This document shows, in pieces, positions 56,557 through 64,000 of a stretch of 64,000 nt of DNA. This stretch comes from Proteus alimentorum (GTDB lineage Bacteria > Pseudomonadota > Gammaproteobacteria > Enterobacterales > Enterobacteriaceae): NCBI RefSeq assembly GCF_002607735.1, contig NZ_NBVR01000039.1, positions 199,908 through 263,907 of the forward strand, written 5' to 3'. Every line of letters begins with the position of its first letter. The stretch's first letter is position 1. The notes beneath the pieces are model-generated. The model searched no databases. It was given only the letters and a program-made list of their open reading frames with translations, and was not told the DNA's origin. A program made the translations under genes and the position numbers.

Positions 56557-57180
56557 TTATGCTTTGCTCTGAAAACGTTTTTGCGCTTCATCCCAGTTAA
56601 CGACTGACCAGAACGCTTTAATATAATCAGGGCGACGATTTTGATATTTCAAGTAGTAAGCATGTTCCCACACATCTAACCCGACAATTGGGTAACCCGA
56701 TGCGCCAGCTAACTCTTCCCCCATTAATGGGCTATCTTGGTTTGCAGTAGAAACTACCGCAAGTTTGCCATCATCTTTTAATACCAGCCAAGCCCAACCT
56801 GAACCGAAACGGCTAGCAGCCGCTTTTTCAAATAATTCTTTAAAAGCGTCAACGCTACCAAAATCACGCTCAATCGCATCTTTTAGTGAACCTTGTAATT
56901 GAGTACCTAGCTTCAGGCCTTTCCAGAATAATGAGTGGTTAGAGTGACCACCTGCGTTATTACGTAAAAAAGTACGTTGATCGGCAGGCACTTTATGAAG
57001 ATTTTTAACTAATTCATCAATCTCTAAGCCAGAAAGCTCAGGTAATTTTTCTAATGCTGTGTTGGTATTATTCACATAAGTTTGATGATGCTTAGTATGA
57101 TGAATTTCCATTGTACGCTCATCAAAGTGAGGCTCTAATGCATCATAAGCATAAGGCAGTGCAGGTAATGTATAGCTCAT
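56557..57180 (-). CDS. sodA: Superoxide dismutase (Mn)
   Basis: 207 residues. Cytoplasmic Mn-SOD. Metal ligands are in '[15 protein letters not shown]' (His27), '[13 protein letters not shown]' (His near 82), and '[20 protein letters not shown]' (Asp and His near 168 and 172). Start at [15 protein letters not shown] matches E. coli SodA and has GGAG upstream; the frame is open 11 codons earlier. A Fur box lies 76-94 bp upstream. Confidence 0.96.
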   Translation of the reverse strand: MSYTLPALPYAYDALEPHFDERTMEIHHTKHHQTYVNNTNTALEKLPELSGLEIDELVKNLHKVPADQRTFLRNNAGGHSNHSLFWKGLKLGTQLQGSLKDAIERDFGSVDAFKELFEKAAASRFGSGWAWLVLKDDGKLAVVSTANQDSPLMGEELAGASGYPIVGLDVWEHAYYLKYQNRRPDYIKAFWSVVNWDEAQKRFQSKA

Positions 57181-57255
57181 ATTAATCTCCAGTGCTGTTT
57201 TATCTTGGATCACATCATGTGATTTATCTTTTCATTTCATTATAGTGAAAAAAAC

Positions 57256-57274
57256 GTTAATGAAAATCATTATC
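57256..57274 (-). promoter_or_regulatory. Fur box of sodA
   Basis: GTTAATGAAAATCATTATC agrees with the 19-bp Fur consensus at 17 positions. It is in the divergent region between sodA and acs, on the sodA side. E. coli sodA is known to be repressed by Fur. Confidence 0.82.
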
Positions 57275-57552
57275 ATATCCATATTATTTTTGTGGTTTTT
57301 TTGTTCAGCACAGTTAAATTAATTTTCACAGTATATTATTTTAATTTAAAAGTGTTCTATTAAACGATAATCCTATTAAACAAGAAAATAGTAGATAAAT
57401 AATTCCCCACTAGCTTTAGCACTAATTGAACACGCCATGAAAAGCATTTCCATTAATTCGTGATCTTCTGCGCAAAAAAGAAACAATCTTTATTTACCCT
57501 CTTTTGTTAACGACTTTTTGACATAGTATTAACAATAGTGAGGAGAACTATT

Positions 57553-59511
57553 ATGACAAAAATAAACCAACATCATATTCCTGCAAGCATTGCAGAACAC
57601 GCCCTGATCAATAAAGAGCAATACCAAAAAGAGTATGAATTATCCATCAAAAACCCTGAGGCCTTTTGGGCAGATAAAGGGAAAATCATTGACTGGATAA
57701 AACCATATACTGTGGTAAAGAACACGTCTTTTGACCCAGGCCATGTACGCATTCGCTGGTTTGAAGATGGTCAACTAAATATCAGTCAAAACTGTCTTGA
57801 TCGCCACCTTAAAACACGAGGAGATCAAGTCGCCATCATTTGGGAAGGTGACTCACCTAATGAGTCGAAAAAAATTACTTACCGACAACTCCACCAAGAT
57901 GTTTGCCAATTCGCTAACGTATTAAAAAACTTAGGTATTAAAAAAGGCGATGTTGTGGCGATTTATATGCCAATGGTACCGGAAGCCGCGGTCGCTATGC
58001 TCGCTTGTACTCGTATTGGTGCTATCCATTCTGTTATTTTTGGCGGTTTCTCTCCTGAAGCTGTTGCAGGCCGGATCATTGACTCAAAAGCGAAATTAGT
58101 GATTACAGCTGATGAAGGATTACGTGCGGGTCGCGCTATCCCATTAAAGAAAAATGTTGATGATGCTTTAAATCACGCTGATATCCCTCCTATTGAGCAT
58201 GTCGTAGTATTTCGTCGAACAGGACATACTGATCAATGGATTGAAGGACGTGATGTTTGGTGGGACGAAATCATTCAAGGTGTCAGTACAGAATGTGATG
58301 TCGAAGTGATGGATGCCGAAGATCCTCTCTTTATTCTGTATACCTCAGGTTCAACAGGCAAGCCTAAAGGTGTATTGCACACAACGGGAGGTTATCTCGT
58401 TTATGCTTCAATGACCTTTAAATACACCTTTGATTATCATGAAGGCGATATTTATTGGTGTACTGCTGACGTAGGTTGGGTAACAGGGCATAGCTACTTA
58501 CTGTATGGCCCCCTGTCAAATGGTGCTACTACTGTTATGTTTGAAGGTGTCCCTAATTATCCATCTGTTAACCGTATGGCTCAAGTTGTTGATAAGCACC
58601 AAATCAATATTTTATATACAGCTCCTACAGCAATCCGAGCATTAATGGCTGAAGGCGATAAAGCGATTGAAGGCACTCAACGCACCTCTCTACGTATTTT
58701 AGGCTCTGTGGGTGAACCTATAAACCCAGAGGCTTGGGAATGGTTCTACCAGAAGATGGGACGTAGCCAATGCCCTATTGTTGATACATGGTGGCAAACA
58801 GAAACAGGTGGTTTCATGATAACCCCATTGCCGGGTGCTATGGATCTAAAACCGGGCTCAGCAACACGTCCTTTCTTCGGCGTTCAGCCTGCAATTGTCG
58901 ATAATATGGGAGAAGTACAACACGGGGCTTGCGAAGGTAACTTAGTGATCACGGATTCTTGGCCTGGTCAAGCAAGAACACTTTTTGGTGATCACGATCG
59001 TTTTGAACAAACTTACTTTTCAACCTTTAAAGGTATGTATTTCTCTGGTGACGGTGCTCGTCGCGATGAAGATGGTGACTATTGGATAACTGGGCGAGTT
59101 GATGATGTCTTAAATATTTCAGGTCACCGTTTAGGAACAGCAGAAATTGAATCCGCTCTTGTTGCACATCCTAAGATTGCAGAAGCCGCAGTGGTTGGTA
59201 TTCCTCACAATATTAAAGGGCAAGCCATTTATGCTTATGTCACTTTAAATCACGGTGAAGAACCAACACCTGAACTTTATACTGAAGTTCGCAACTGGGT
59301 ACGTAAAGAAATTGGGCCAATAGCCACACCTGATATCCTACATTGGACAGATTCCTTACCTAAAACACGATCAGGGAAAATTATGCGCCGTATCTTGCGT
59401 AAAATTGCCTCTGGCGACACAACTAACCTCGGGGATACCTCAACACTCGCTGATCCGGGTGTTGTAGAGAAACTGTTAGAAGAAAAACAGTCTCTATCAC
59501 TCACTGCTTAA
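57553..59511 (+). CDS. acs: Acetyl-CoA synthetase
   Basis: 652 residues, the same length as E. coli Acs. High-affinity activation of acetate to acetyl-CoA via acetyl-AMP. AMP-binding motif '[20 protein letters not shown]', '[11 protein letters not shown]', and the C-terminal acetylatable Lys609 in '[16 protein letters not shown]'. Start ATG at 57553 follows AGGAG; the GTG 15 nt upstream overlaps that ribosome binding site and is rejected. First gene of acs-yjcH-actP. Confidence 0.96.
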   Translation: MTKINQHHIPASIAEHALINKEQYQKEYELSIKNPEAFWADKGKIIDWIKPYTVVKNTSFDPGHVRIRWFEDGQLNISQNCLDRHLKTRGDQVAIIWEGDSPNESKKITYRQLHQDVCQFANVLKNLGIKKGDVVAIYMPMVPEAAVAMLACTRIGAIHSVIFGGFSPEAVAGRIIDSKAKLVITADEGLRAGRAIPLKKNVDDALNHADIPPIEHVVVFRRTGHTDQWIEGRDVWWDEIIQGVSTECDVEVMDAEDPLFILYTSGSTGKPKGVLHTTGGYLVYASMTFKYTFDYHEGDIYWCTADVGWVTGHSYLLYGPLSNGATTVMFEGVPNYPSVNRMAQVVDKHQINILYTAPTAIRALMAEGDKAIEGTQRTSLRILGSVGEPINPEAWEWFYQKMGRSQCPIVDTWWQTETGGFMITPLPGAMDLKPGSATRPFFGVQPAIVDNMGEVQHGACEGNLVITDSWPGQARTLFGDHDRFEQTYFSTFKGMYFSGDGARRDEDGDYWITGRVDDVLNISGHRLGTAEIESALVAHPKIAEAAVVGIPHNIKGQAIYAYVTLNHGEEPTPELYTEVRNWVRKEIGPIATPDILHWTDSLPKTRSGKIMRRILRKIASGDTTNLGDTSTLADPGVVEKLLEEKQSLSLTA

Positions 59512-59553
59512 TACACAACAAATAACTGTCATTTAAAAAACGTAATACGACAA

Positions 59554-59579
59554 AGCAAAGGCATGAAAATGCCTTTGCT
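59554..59579 (+). other. Intercistronic hairpin between acs and yjcH
   Basis: AGCAAAGGCAT/ATGCCTTTGCT, a perfect 11-bp stem with a GAAA tetraloop. No T-run follows on either strand, so it is more likely an RNA-processing or 3'-stabilising hairpin than a terminator. Confidence 0.6.
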
Positions 59580-59669
59580 GGGCTCTCTTACCTTAAAATC
59601 ATGGAATGCGGGGGATTTAAGCCTCTAAATCAAGTGATAAACCAAACAATTATATAGAGGAGAACTCTG

Positions 59670-59981
59670 ATGAATGCCAATATTTATCAAGAGATAGAGA
59701 ACAACCCTCGCTTTAAAGAACTGGTTAGTAAACGTAGTCGTTTTTCATGGACACTTTCAATTATTACGCTTGTTATGTATGTCTCATTTATCTTACTTAT
59801 TGCGTTCTATCCGCAATGGTTAGGTACACCACTGTACGAAGGAAGCTACATTACACGAGGCATCCCTATTGGCATTGGTTTAATTATCGCCTCATTTTTA
59901 TTAACGGGCGTTTACGTCATTAAAGCCAATACAGAGTTCGACAAAATTACCGCTGAAATTATTGAAGAGGTAGAAAAATGA
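59670..59981 (+). CDS. yjcH: YjcH, DUF485 inner-membrane protein
   Basis: 103 residues with two transmembrane helices ('[20 protein letters not shown]' and '[20 protein letters not shown]'). DUF485 proteins are nearly always coded with acetate permeases and may be an accessory of ActP. Overlaps actP by 4 nt (ATGA). Good GAGGAG ribosome binding site. Confidence 0.93.
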   Translation: MNANIYQEIENNPRFKELVSKRSRFSWTLSIITLVMYVSFILLIAFYPQWLGTPLYEGSYITRGIPIGIGLIIASFLLTGVYVIKANTEFDKITAEIIEEVEK

Positions 59982-61633
59982 GAAAGTTACTCTATGCAAT
60001 AAGCTTATTTTTCCTCTCCTCAACGGTTGCTTACGCTACCGCAATAACAGAAGGCGGTGAAAAACAACCCATGAATATTCAGGCCATCATCATGTTCCTA
60101 ATATTTGTAGGTTTAACGCTTTACATCACTTATTGGGCTTCTAAACGTACCCGCTCTCGTGCTGATTACTATACTGCCGGAGGGAAAATCACTGGCTTTC
60201 AAAACGGAATGGCAATCGCCGGTGATTTTATGTCTGCCGCATCCTTTTTAGGGATCTCCGCACTGGTTTATACCTCAGGTTATGATGGGCTTATCTATTC
60301 AATTGGATTTCTGATTGGTTGGCCTATCATTCTTTTTATTATTGCTGAACGTTTACGTAATTTAGGGCGTTATACCTTTGCTGATGTTGTCTCCTATCGC
60401 TTAAGCCCTAAACCGGTGAGAACACTTTCCGCTATTGGATCACTGGTTGTTGTTGCTCTTTATCTGATTGCACAAATGGTCGGTGCCGGAAAATTAATCG
60501 AACTCCTTTTCGGCTTAAACTACCATATTGCCGTTGTGCTCGTCGGCATTCTAATGGTGTTATATGTTTTATTTGGAGGCATGTTAGCCACCACTTGGGT
60601 TCAAATCATTAAAGCTATTTTATTACTTGCGGGTGCAAGTTTTATGGCTGTTATGGTTATGAAAGCGGTCGATTTTAATTTCAATACCTTATTTAAAGAA
60701 GCCGTTAGTGTTCACTCAAAAGGATTTTCTATCATGAGTCCTGGTGGGTTGGTTTCTGATCCTATATCAGCTCTCTCTTTAGGTCTTGCACTCATGTTTG
60801 GTACGGCGGGACTTCCTCATATCATCATGCGCTTCTTTACTGTTAGTGATGCAAAAGAAGCCCGTAAGAGTGTTTTCTATGCAACAGGTTTTATCGGTTA
60901 TTTCTATATTCTTACTTTTATCATTGGTTTCGGCGCTATCTTACTCGTTAGCCCTAATCCTGTGTTCAAAGATGCCGCTGGCGCTTTGATTGGCGGAACC
61001 AATATGGCGGCTGTTCACTTAGCAGATGCTGTTGGCGGTAATTTCTTCTTAGGCTTTATTTCAGCTGTGGCCTTCGCCACTATCTTAGCCGTTGTTGCAG
61101 GGCTAACTTTAGCGGGTGCATCTGCGGTATCACATGATCTCTACGCTAATGTCATTAAAAATGGTCACGCGGATGAAAGACAAGAGCTAAAAGTATCCAA
61201 AATTACTGTGGTTATCTTAGGTATCGTCGCTATCGGTTTAGGTATTTTATTTGAAAAGCAGAATATTGCCTTTATGGTGGGACTCGCTTTCTCAATTGCG
61301 GCAAGCTGTAACTTTCCAATTATATTGTTATCCATGTATTGGAAAGGACTTACCACCCGAGGTGCTGTCGCGGGTGGATGGTCTGGTTTATTAGTTGCTG
61401 TCACGTTGATGATCTTAGGGCCAACAATTTGGGTAAGTATTTTAGGTCATGAAAAACCCATCTATCCTTATGAATACCCAGCATTATTCTCAATAATCAT
61501 TGCTTTTGTTGTCTCATGGCTTTTCTCTATTACAGATAAATCATCTTTAGGTGAGCAAGAAAAAGCAAAATTCCAAGCTCAATTTATTCGTTCTCAAATT
61601 GGCTTAGGTATTGAACAAGGTAAACAGCATTAA
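59978..61633 (+). CDS. actP: Acetate permease ActP (SSS family)
   Basis: 551 residues. Na+-coupled uptake of acetate and glycolate. An N-terminal signal-like helix, then about 13 transmembrane segments. '[20 protein letters not shown]' and '[20 protein letters not shown]' are typical ActP segments. It serves Acs by supplying acetate at low concentration. Length and operon match E. coli. Confidence 0.95.
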   Translation: MRKLLYAISLFFLSSTVAYATAITEGGEKQPMNIQAIIMFLIFVGLTLYITYWASKRTRSRADYYTAGGKITGFQNGMAIAGDFMSAASFLGISALVYTSGYDGLIYSIGFLIGWPIILFIIAERLRNLGRYTFADVVSYRLSPKPVRTLSAIGSLVVVALYLIAQMVGAGKLIELLFGLNYHIAVVLVGILMVLYVLFGGMLATTWVQIIKAILLLAGASFMAVMVMKAVDFNFNTLFKEAVSVHSKGFSIMSPGGLVSDPISALSLGLALMFGTAGLPHIIMRFFTVSDAKEARKSVFYATGFIGYFYILTFIIGFGAILLVSPNPVFKDAAGALIGGTNMAAVHLADAVGGNFFLGFISAVAFATILAVVAGLTLAGASAVSHDLYANVIKNGHADERQELKVSKITVVILGIVAIGLGILFEKQNIAFMVGLAFSIAASCNFPIILLSMYWKGLTTRGAVAGGWSGLLVAVTLMILGPTIWVSILGHEKPIYPYEYPALFSIIIAFVVSWLFSITDKSSLGEQEKAKFQAQFIRSQIGLGIEQGKQH

Positions 61634-61665
61634 CAACCTGAAATAAGGTTATCTTTCTAAATAAA

Positions 61666-61701
61666 AATAACCCTAAAGTGAATTCCAACTTTGGGGTTAT
61701 T
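61666..61701 (+). terminator. Probable terminator of actP
   Basis: AATAACCCTAAAGT/ACTTTGGGGTTATT stem (61666-61679 and 61688-61701) with one G-T pair, followed by a moderately T-rich stretch. The rest of the gap to 62062 is AT-rich with no gene that I can support. Confidence 0.65.
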
Positions 61702-62062
61702 CATTTTCAATGATTGTTATCAATTATCATAAAAATCTTGATCCTATTTCTATCATTGACTTATTTAGAATATTTTAAGTTTTAACTACAGATCTATACG
61801 ATTATTTAAATAACTTATTATTAGTTATTCCACTGTTATAAAATAAAAAATAAATTAAAATCAATTAATTACAAATAAAAACAGACAAATTTCATTTACT
61901 ATATGACTTATTAAAAATAACTAAAGAACCAAATATAGTGAGAAAGAAACATAATAATATCAATTTCAGACACACTTCATCCCAACAAGACTTGTATTGT
62001 CAAAAGGTAAATGGTTAACTTTTTATTCTACATAAAAAGAGGTGGTAGTTTTTAAATAGATT

Positions 62063-63646
62063 ATGTCTCGGTTAACTCATTACGCACTTTTATTTTTCTT
62101 ATCTATGGCACCTGCAATATTGGGTGGTTCAACGCTATATATAGAACAAAAAATCTATATTGTTCTTATTGGTTGGCTACTTATGCTGATATGTAGTGGC
62201 ATTTATCGTTCTGTTTCTGGAAAAATAATAACCTTTATTATTAGTGCTCTATGGTCTTTAAACCTATCTATTTCTCTATTTTTCTATCGTGAACACGATA
62301 TTGCCTTTTCATCCTCCATTGCTGAAACTTTTATTAATACTAACGGCAGCGAAACTGTCGGTATGCTCTCTTATAATAAGTACTATGTCTTATTCTATAT
62401 ATGTGCTTTTATCATTTACTCTTTTTTCATCCATAAAGCGGCTCGAGTCTCTGATCTAAAAATGACAAAAAAAAGTATGACTGCTTTTGTTATATTAATA
62501 GCCATCATTCCAATTTATAAAAACTTAGCATTAAGAAACGATAACAAAAGTAAATTACTTGCAGAATATACCCTTCTGAATACACCTTTTTATAATGCAG
62601 CAGCACTTGTTCGAACTTTCCATGAAAATCGCCAAATTAGAAGAATTGCCTCTCAAAAAATTGAGTTTCAATATAATAAAAATATTGATAATACAGAAAT
62701 TTATATCCTTATTATTGGAGAATCCGTTCGCAGAGATCATCTAGGTATTTATGGCTATCAGCACGATACAACACCTAATCTAATGAAGGAAAAGAGTCGC
62801 CTTATTCTATTCAATCACGTTTATTCTCCGGCTCCAGTAACCATTCTTTCTGTACCAATTTCACTTTCCAATATAGGACTGGAACAGTTACAAGATAAAA
62901 ATCATTACGCAGATAATATTGTTTCCCTCGCTAATCATGCCGGATTTAAAACATATTGGCTAAGTAACCAAGGTGAAGGTAATCAAAAAACCAGTGTCAT
63001 TTCTGTTATTGCAAATATGGCTCAAAATAAAAAGTGGAATGAATTTATCGGTTATGATGAAGAACTACTTCCTTATTTAGACAGCGCTCTCAATGAGCCA
63101 TCTGCACAGAAAAAATTCATTATCTTACATACATATGGTAGCCATGAGCCGGCCTGTAATCGATTTCCAAGTCAGTATTTAAAGAAGTTCACGCAAGAAG
63201 ATGATGATAACTGCTATGACAGCTCTATCGCTTATACAGATAAATTAATTAATGACATCATAGAGAGAGTCAAAGATAAGCCAGCTTCTATTCTCTACTT
63301 TGCAGATCACGCTTTACAGCGTCTCGATAAAAATAGAGAGGTTCGTTATCATCATGGTGTAAATACACCACGAAAAGAAGCTTATGATATACCTTTGTTT
63401 ATTTGGTATAGCCCATCATCTATTAAACCTATTATCAATAAAGAAGTGCTGAATAAGCCTTATTCAACGGTAAATAACTATTGGCTACTAAGTAGTTGGC
63501 TTGGTATAGAACATAATTCACCCCAAAAATGTCACTCACCATTAAATGAGTGCTATCAGCCTAAATCACCAATCATGGTTATTGATGGTAATAAAAATCT
63601 CTTAAATTATGATTTATTAAGTTCAGAAGAGCAGGAGCCTCAATAA
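62063..63646 (+). CDS. Phosphoethanolamine transferase-like membrane enzyme (alkaline phosphatase superfamily)
   Basis: 527 residues. Four or five N-terminal transmembrane helices (to about residue 155) and a periplasmic catalytic domain of the EptA/OpgE type. The metal-binding Glu is E220 in 'IIGESVRRDHLGIYGY', the nucleophile Thr is T260 in 'YSPAPVTILSVPISLS' (spacing of 40, as in EptA), then 'ILHTYGSHEPACNRFP' and D415-H416 in 'YFADHALQRL'. It lacks the SCGTST setting of EptA and the usual SDHGES. Target unknown: lipid A, LPS core and glucans are all possible. P. mirabilis is naturally polymyxin resistant and has other Ept enzymes. An isolated gene. Confidence 0.78.
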   Translation: MSRLTHYALLFFLSMAPAILGGSTLYIEQKIYIVLIGWLLMLICSGIYRSVSGKIITFIISALWSLNLSISLFFYREHDIAFSSSIAETFINTNGSETVGMLSYNKYYVLFYICAFIIYSFFIHKAARVSDLKMTKKSMTAFVILIAIIPIYKNLALRNDNKSKLLAEYTLLNTPFYNAAALVRTFHENRQIRRIASQKIEFQYNKNIDNTEIYILIIGESVRRDHLGIYGYQHDTTPNLMKEKSRLILFNHVYSPAPVTILSVPISLSNIGLEQLQDKNHYADNIVSLANHAGFKTYWLSNQGEGNQKTSVISVIANMAQNKKWNEFIGYDEELLPYLDSALNEPSAQKKFIILHTYGSHEPACNRFPSQYLKKFTQEDDDNCYDSSIAYTDKLINDIIERVKDKPASILYFADHALQRLDKNREVRYHHGVNTPRKEAYDIPLFIWYSPSSIKPIINKEVLNKPYSTVNNYWLLSSWLGIEHNSPQKCHSPLNECYQPKSPIMVIDGNKNLLNYDLLSSEEQEPQ

Positions 63647-64000
63647 CTTATTCATTAAAAATATCTCAATAAAAAAATATACTTAGTCATAAAGAGCGTG
63701 TTTTTATATTTTCACTATCTACATCTAATAAGATCCATCGAAAATAACAAAAAATAAGAAGCTCAGAATGCGAGATATTAAATTAAGTGAAGTTAGATAC
63801 TTGATAAAGAGATGATCTTACAAATAGAGATCCATAAATAGTGTTTAACGGATTGAAGATTGGCTATTTTATTGGAGAATGTAACAACATTTTCAGCTTT
63901 GAACTTAGGATAATATTTTAAATTCACTCACTTTGGTTTTTTAAAACCCCCAAACGCAAAAAAGCCAACCCATTGGGTTGGCTTTCTCGTCTTATTTAAT
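63647..64000. other. Right-end intergenic region
   Basis: No gene that I can support. At 63961-63985 there is a strong hairpin AAAGCCAACCCA/TGGGTTGGCTTT with the T-run on the minus strand, so it probably ends a minus-strand gene beyond the right edge. Confidence 0.6.

Noticed and set aside
1..64000. CRISPR arrays, insertion sequences, prophage or rRNA genes
   Set aside because: No regularly spaced repeats, transposase or phage structural genes, or rRNA sequence were seen on either strand.

Overview
The window looks like chromosomal DNA from the genus Proteus, of the P. mirabilis group. The evidence is an AT-rich Morganellaceae/Enterobacterales gene repertoire, a sialic acid symporter that I recognise as nearly the same as the structurally characterised P. 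mirabilis SiaT (not every residue agrees with my recollection, so a sister species is possible), an IgaA/UmoB homologue, and enterobacterial gene order around dam, mrcA, selC and ryhB. I see no IS element, prophage, integrase or CRISPR array. 

Layout. 1-5.5 kb: a minus-strand sialic acid catabolism cluster (nanM-nanC, then nanE-nanK-siaT-nanQ, running off the left edge), with two promoters of matching design, each a shared inverted repeat plus a CRP-like site. 5.7-10.7 kb: a formate dehydrogenase-N/O operon behind an FNR-type promoter; the catalytic selenocysteine position is an ordinary Cys codon. 10.7-15.6 kb: a four-gene chaperone-usher fimbrial operon, followed by about 1.1 kb of very AT-rich DNA. 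16.6-18.3 kb: an NSS-family sodium symporter preceded by a Leu-rich leader peptide and competing RNA hairpins, which reads as a textbook attenuator. 18.3-22.4 kb: an RpiR regulator, a PTS EIIBC permease and an aspartase/fumarase-superfamily lyase, a catabolic unit whose substrate I cannot name. 22.5-26.2 kb: small conserved genes (ymjA, a RluA-type pseudouridine synthase, a cold-shock-domain protein, yaiL, yajD, yibL) and tRNA-Sec (selC). 26.4-35.2 kb: prlC-rsmJ, gdhA, uspA/uspB, pitA, yhiN. 35.5-39.8 kb: the iron-stress sRNA gene ryhB with its Fur box, yhhW, pckA, hslO-hslR. 39.9-55.3 kb: igaA/umoB, nudE, mrcA, a hof/pil-like competence operon with an N0-less secretin, then aroK-aroB-damX-dam-rpe-gph-trpS. 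55.4-64 kb: a decayed higBA-type toxin-antitoxin remnant, yiiM, sodA (Fur box), acs-yjcH-actP and a phosphoethanolamine-transferase-like membrane enzyme. 

How the genes work together. The nan genes form a complete route from outer-membrane entry (NanC) and periplasmic anomerisation (NanM) through Na+-coupled uptake (SiaT) to GlcNAc-6-P (NanK, NanE); the aldolase nanA is not in view. Formate oxidation, acetate scavenging (acs-actP), PEP carboxykinase and glutamate dehydrogenase are central metabolism. The most unusual content is the attenuated NSS transporter, the PTS-lyase-RpiR cluster, the Cys-type formate dehydrogenase lying 20 kb from an intact selC, and the shortened secretin.
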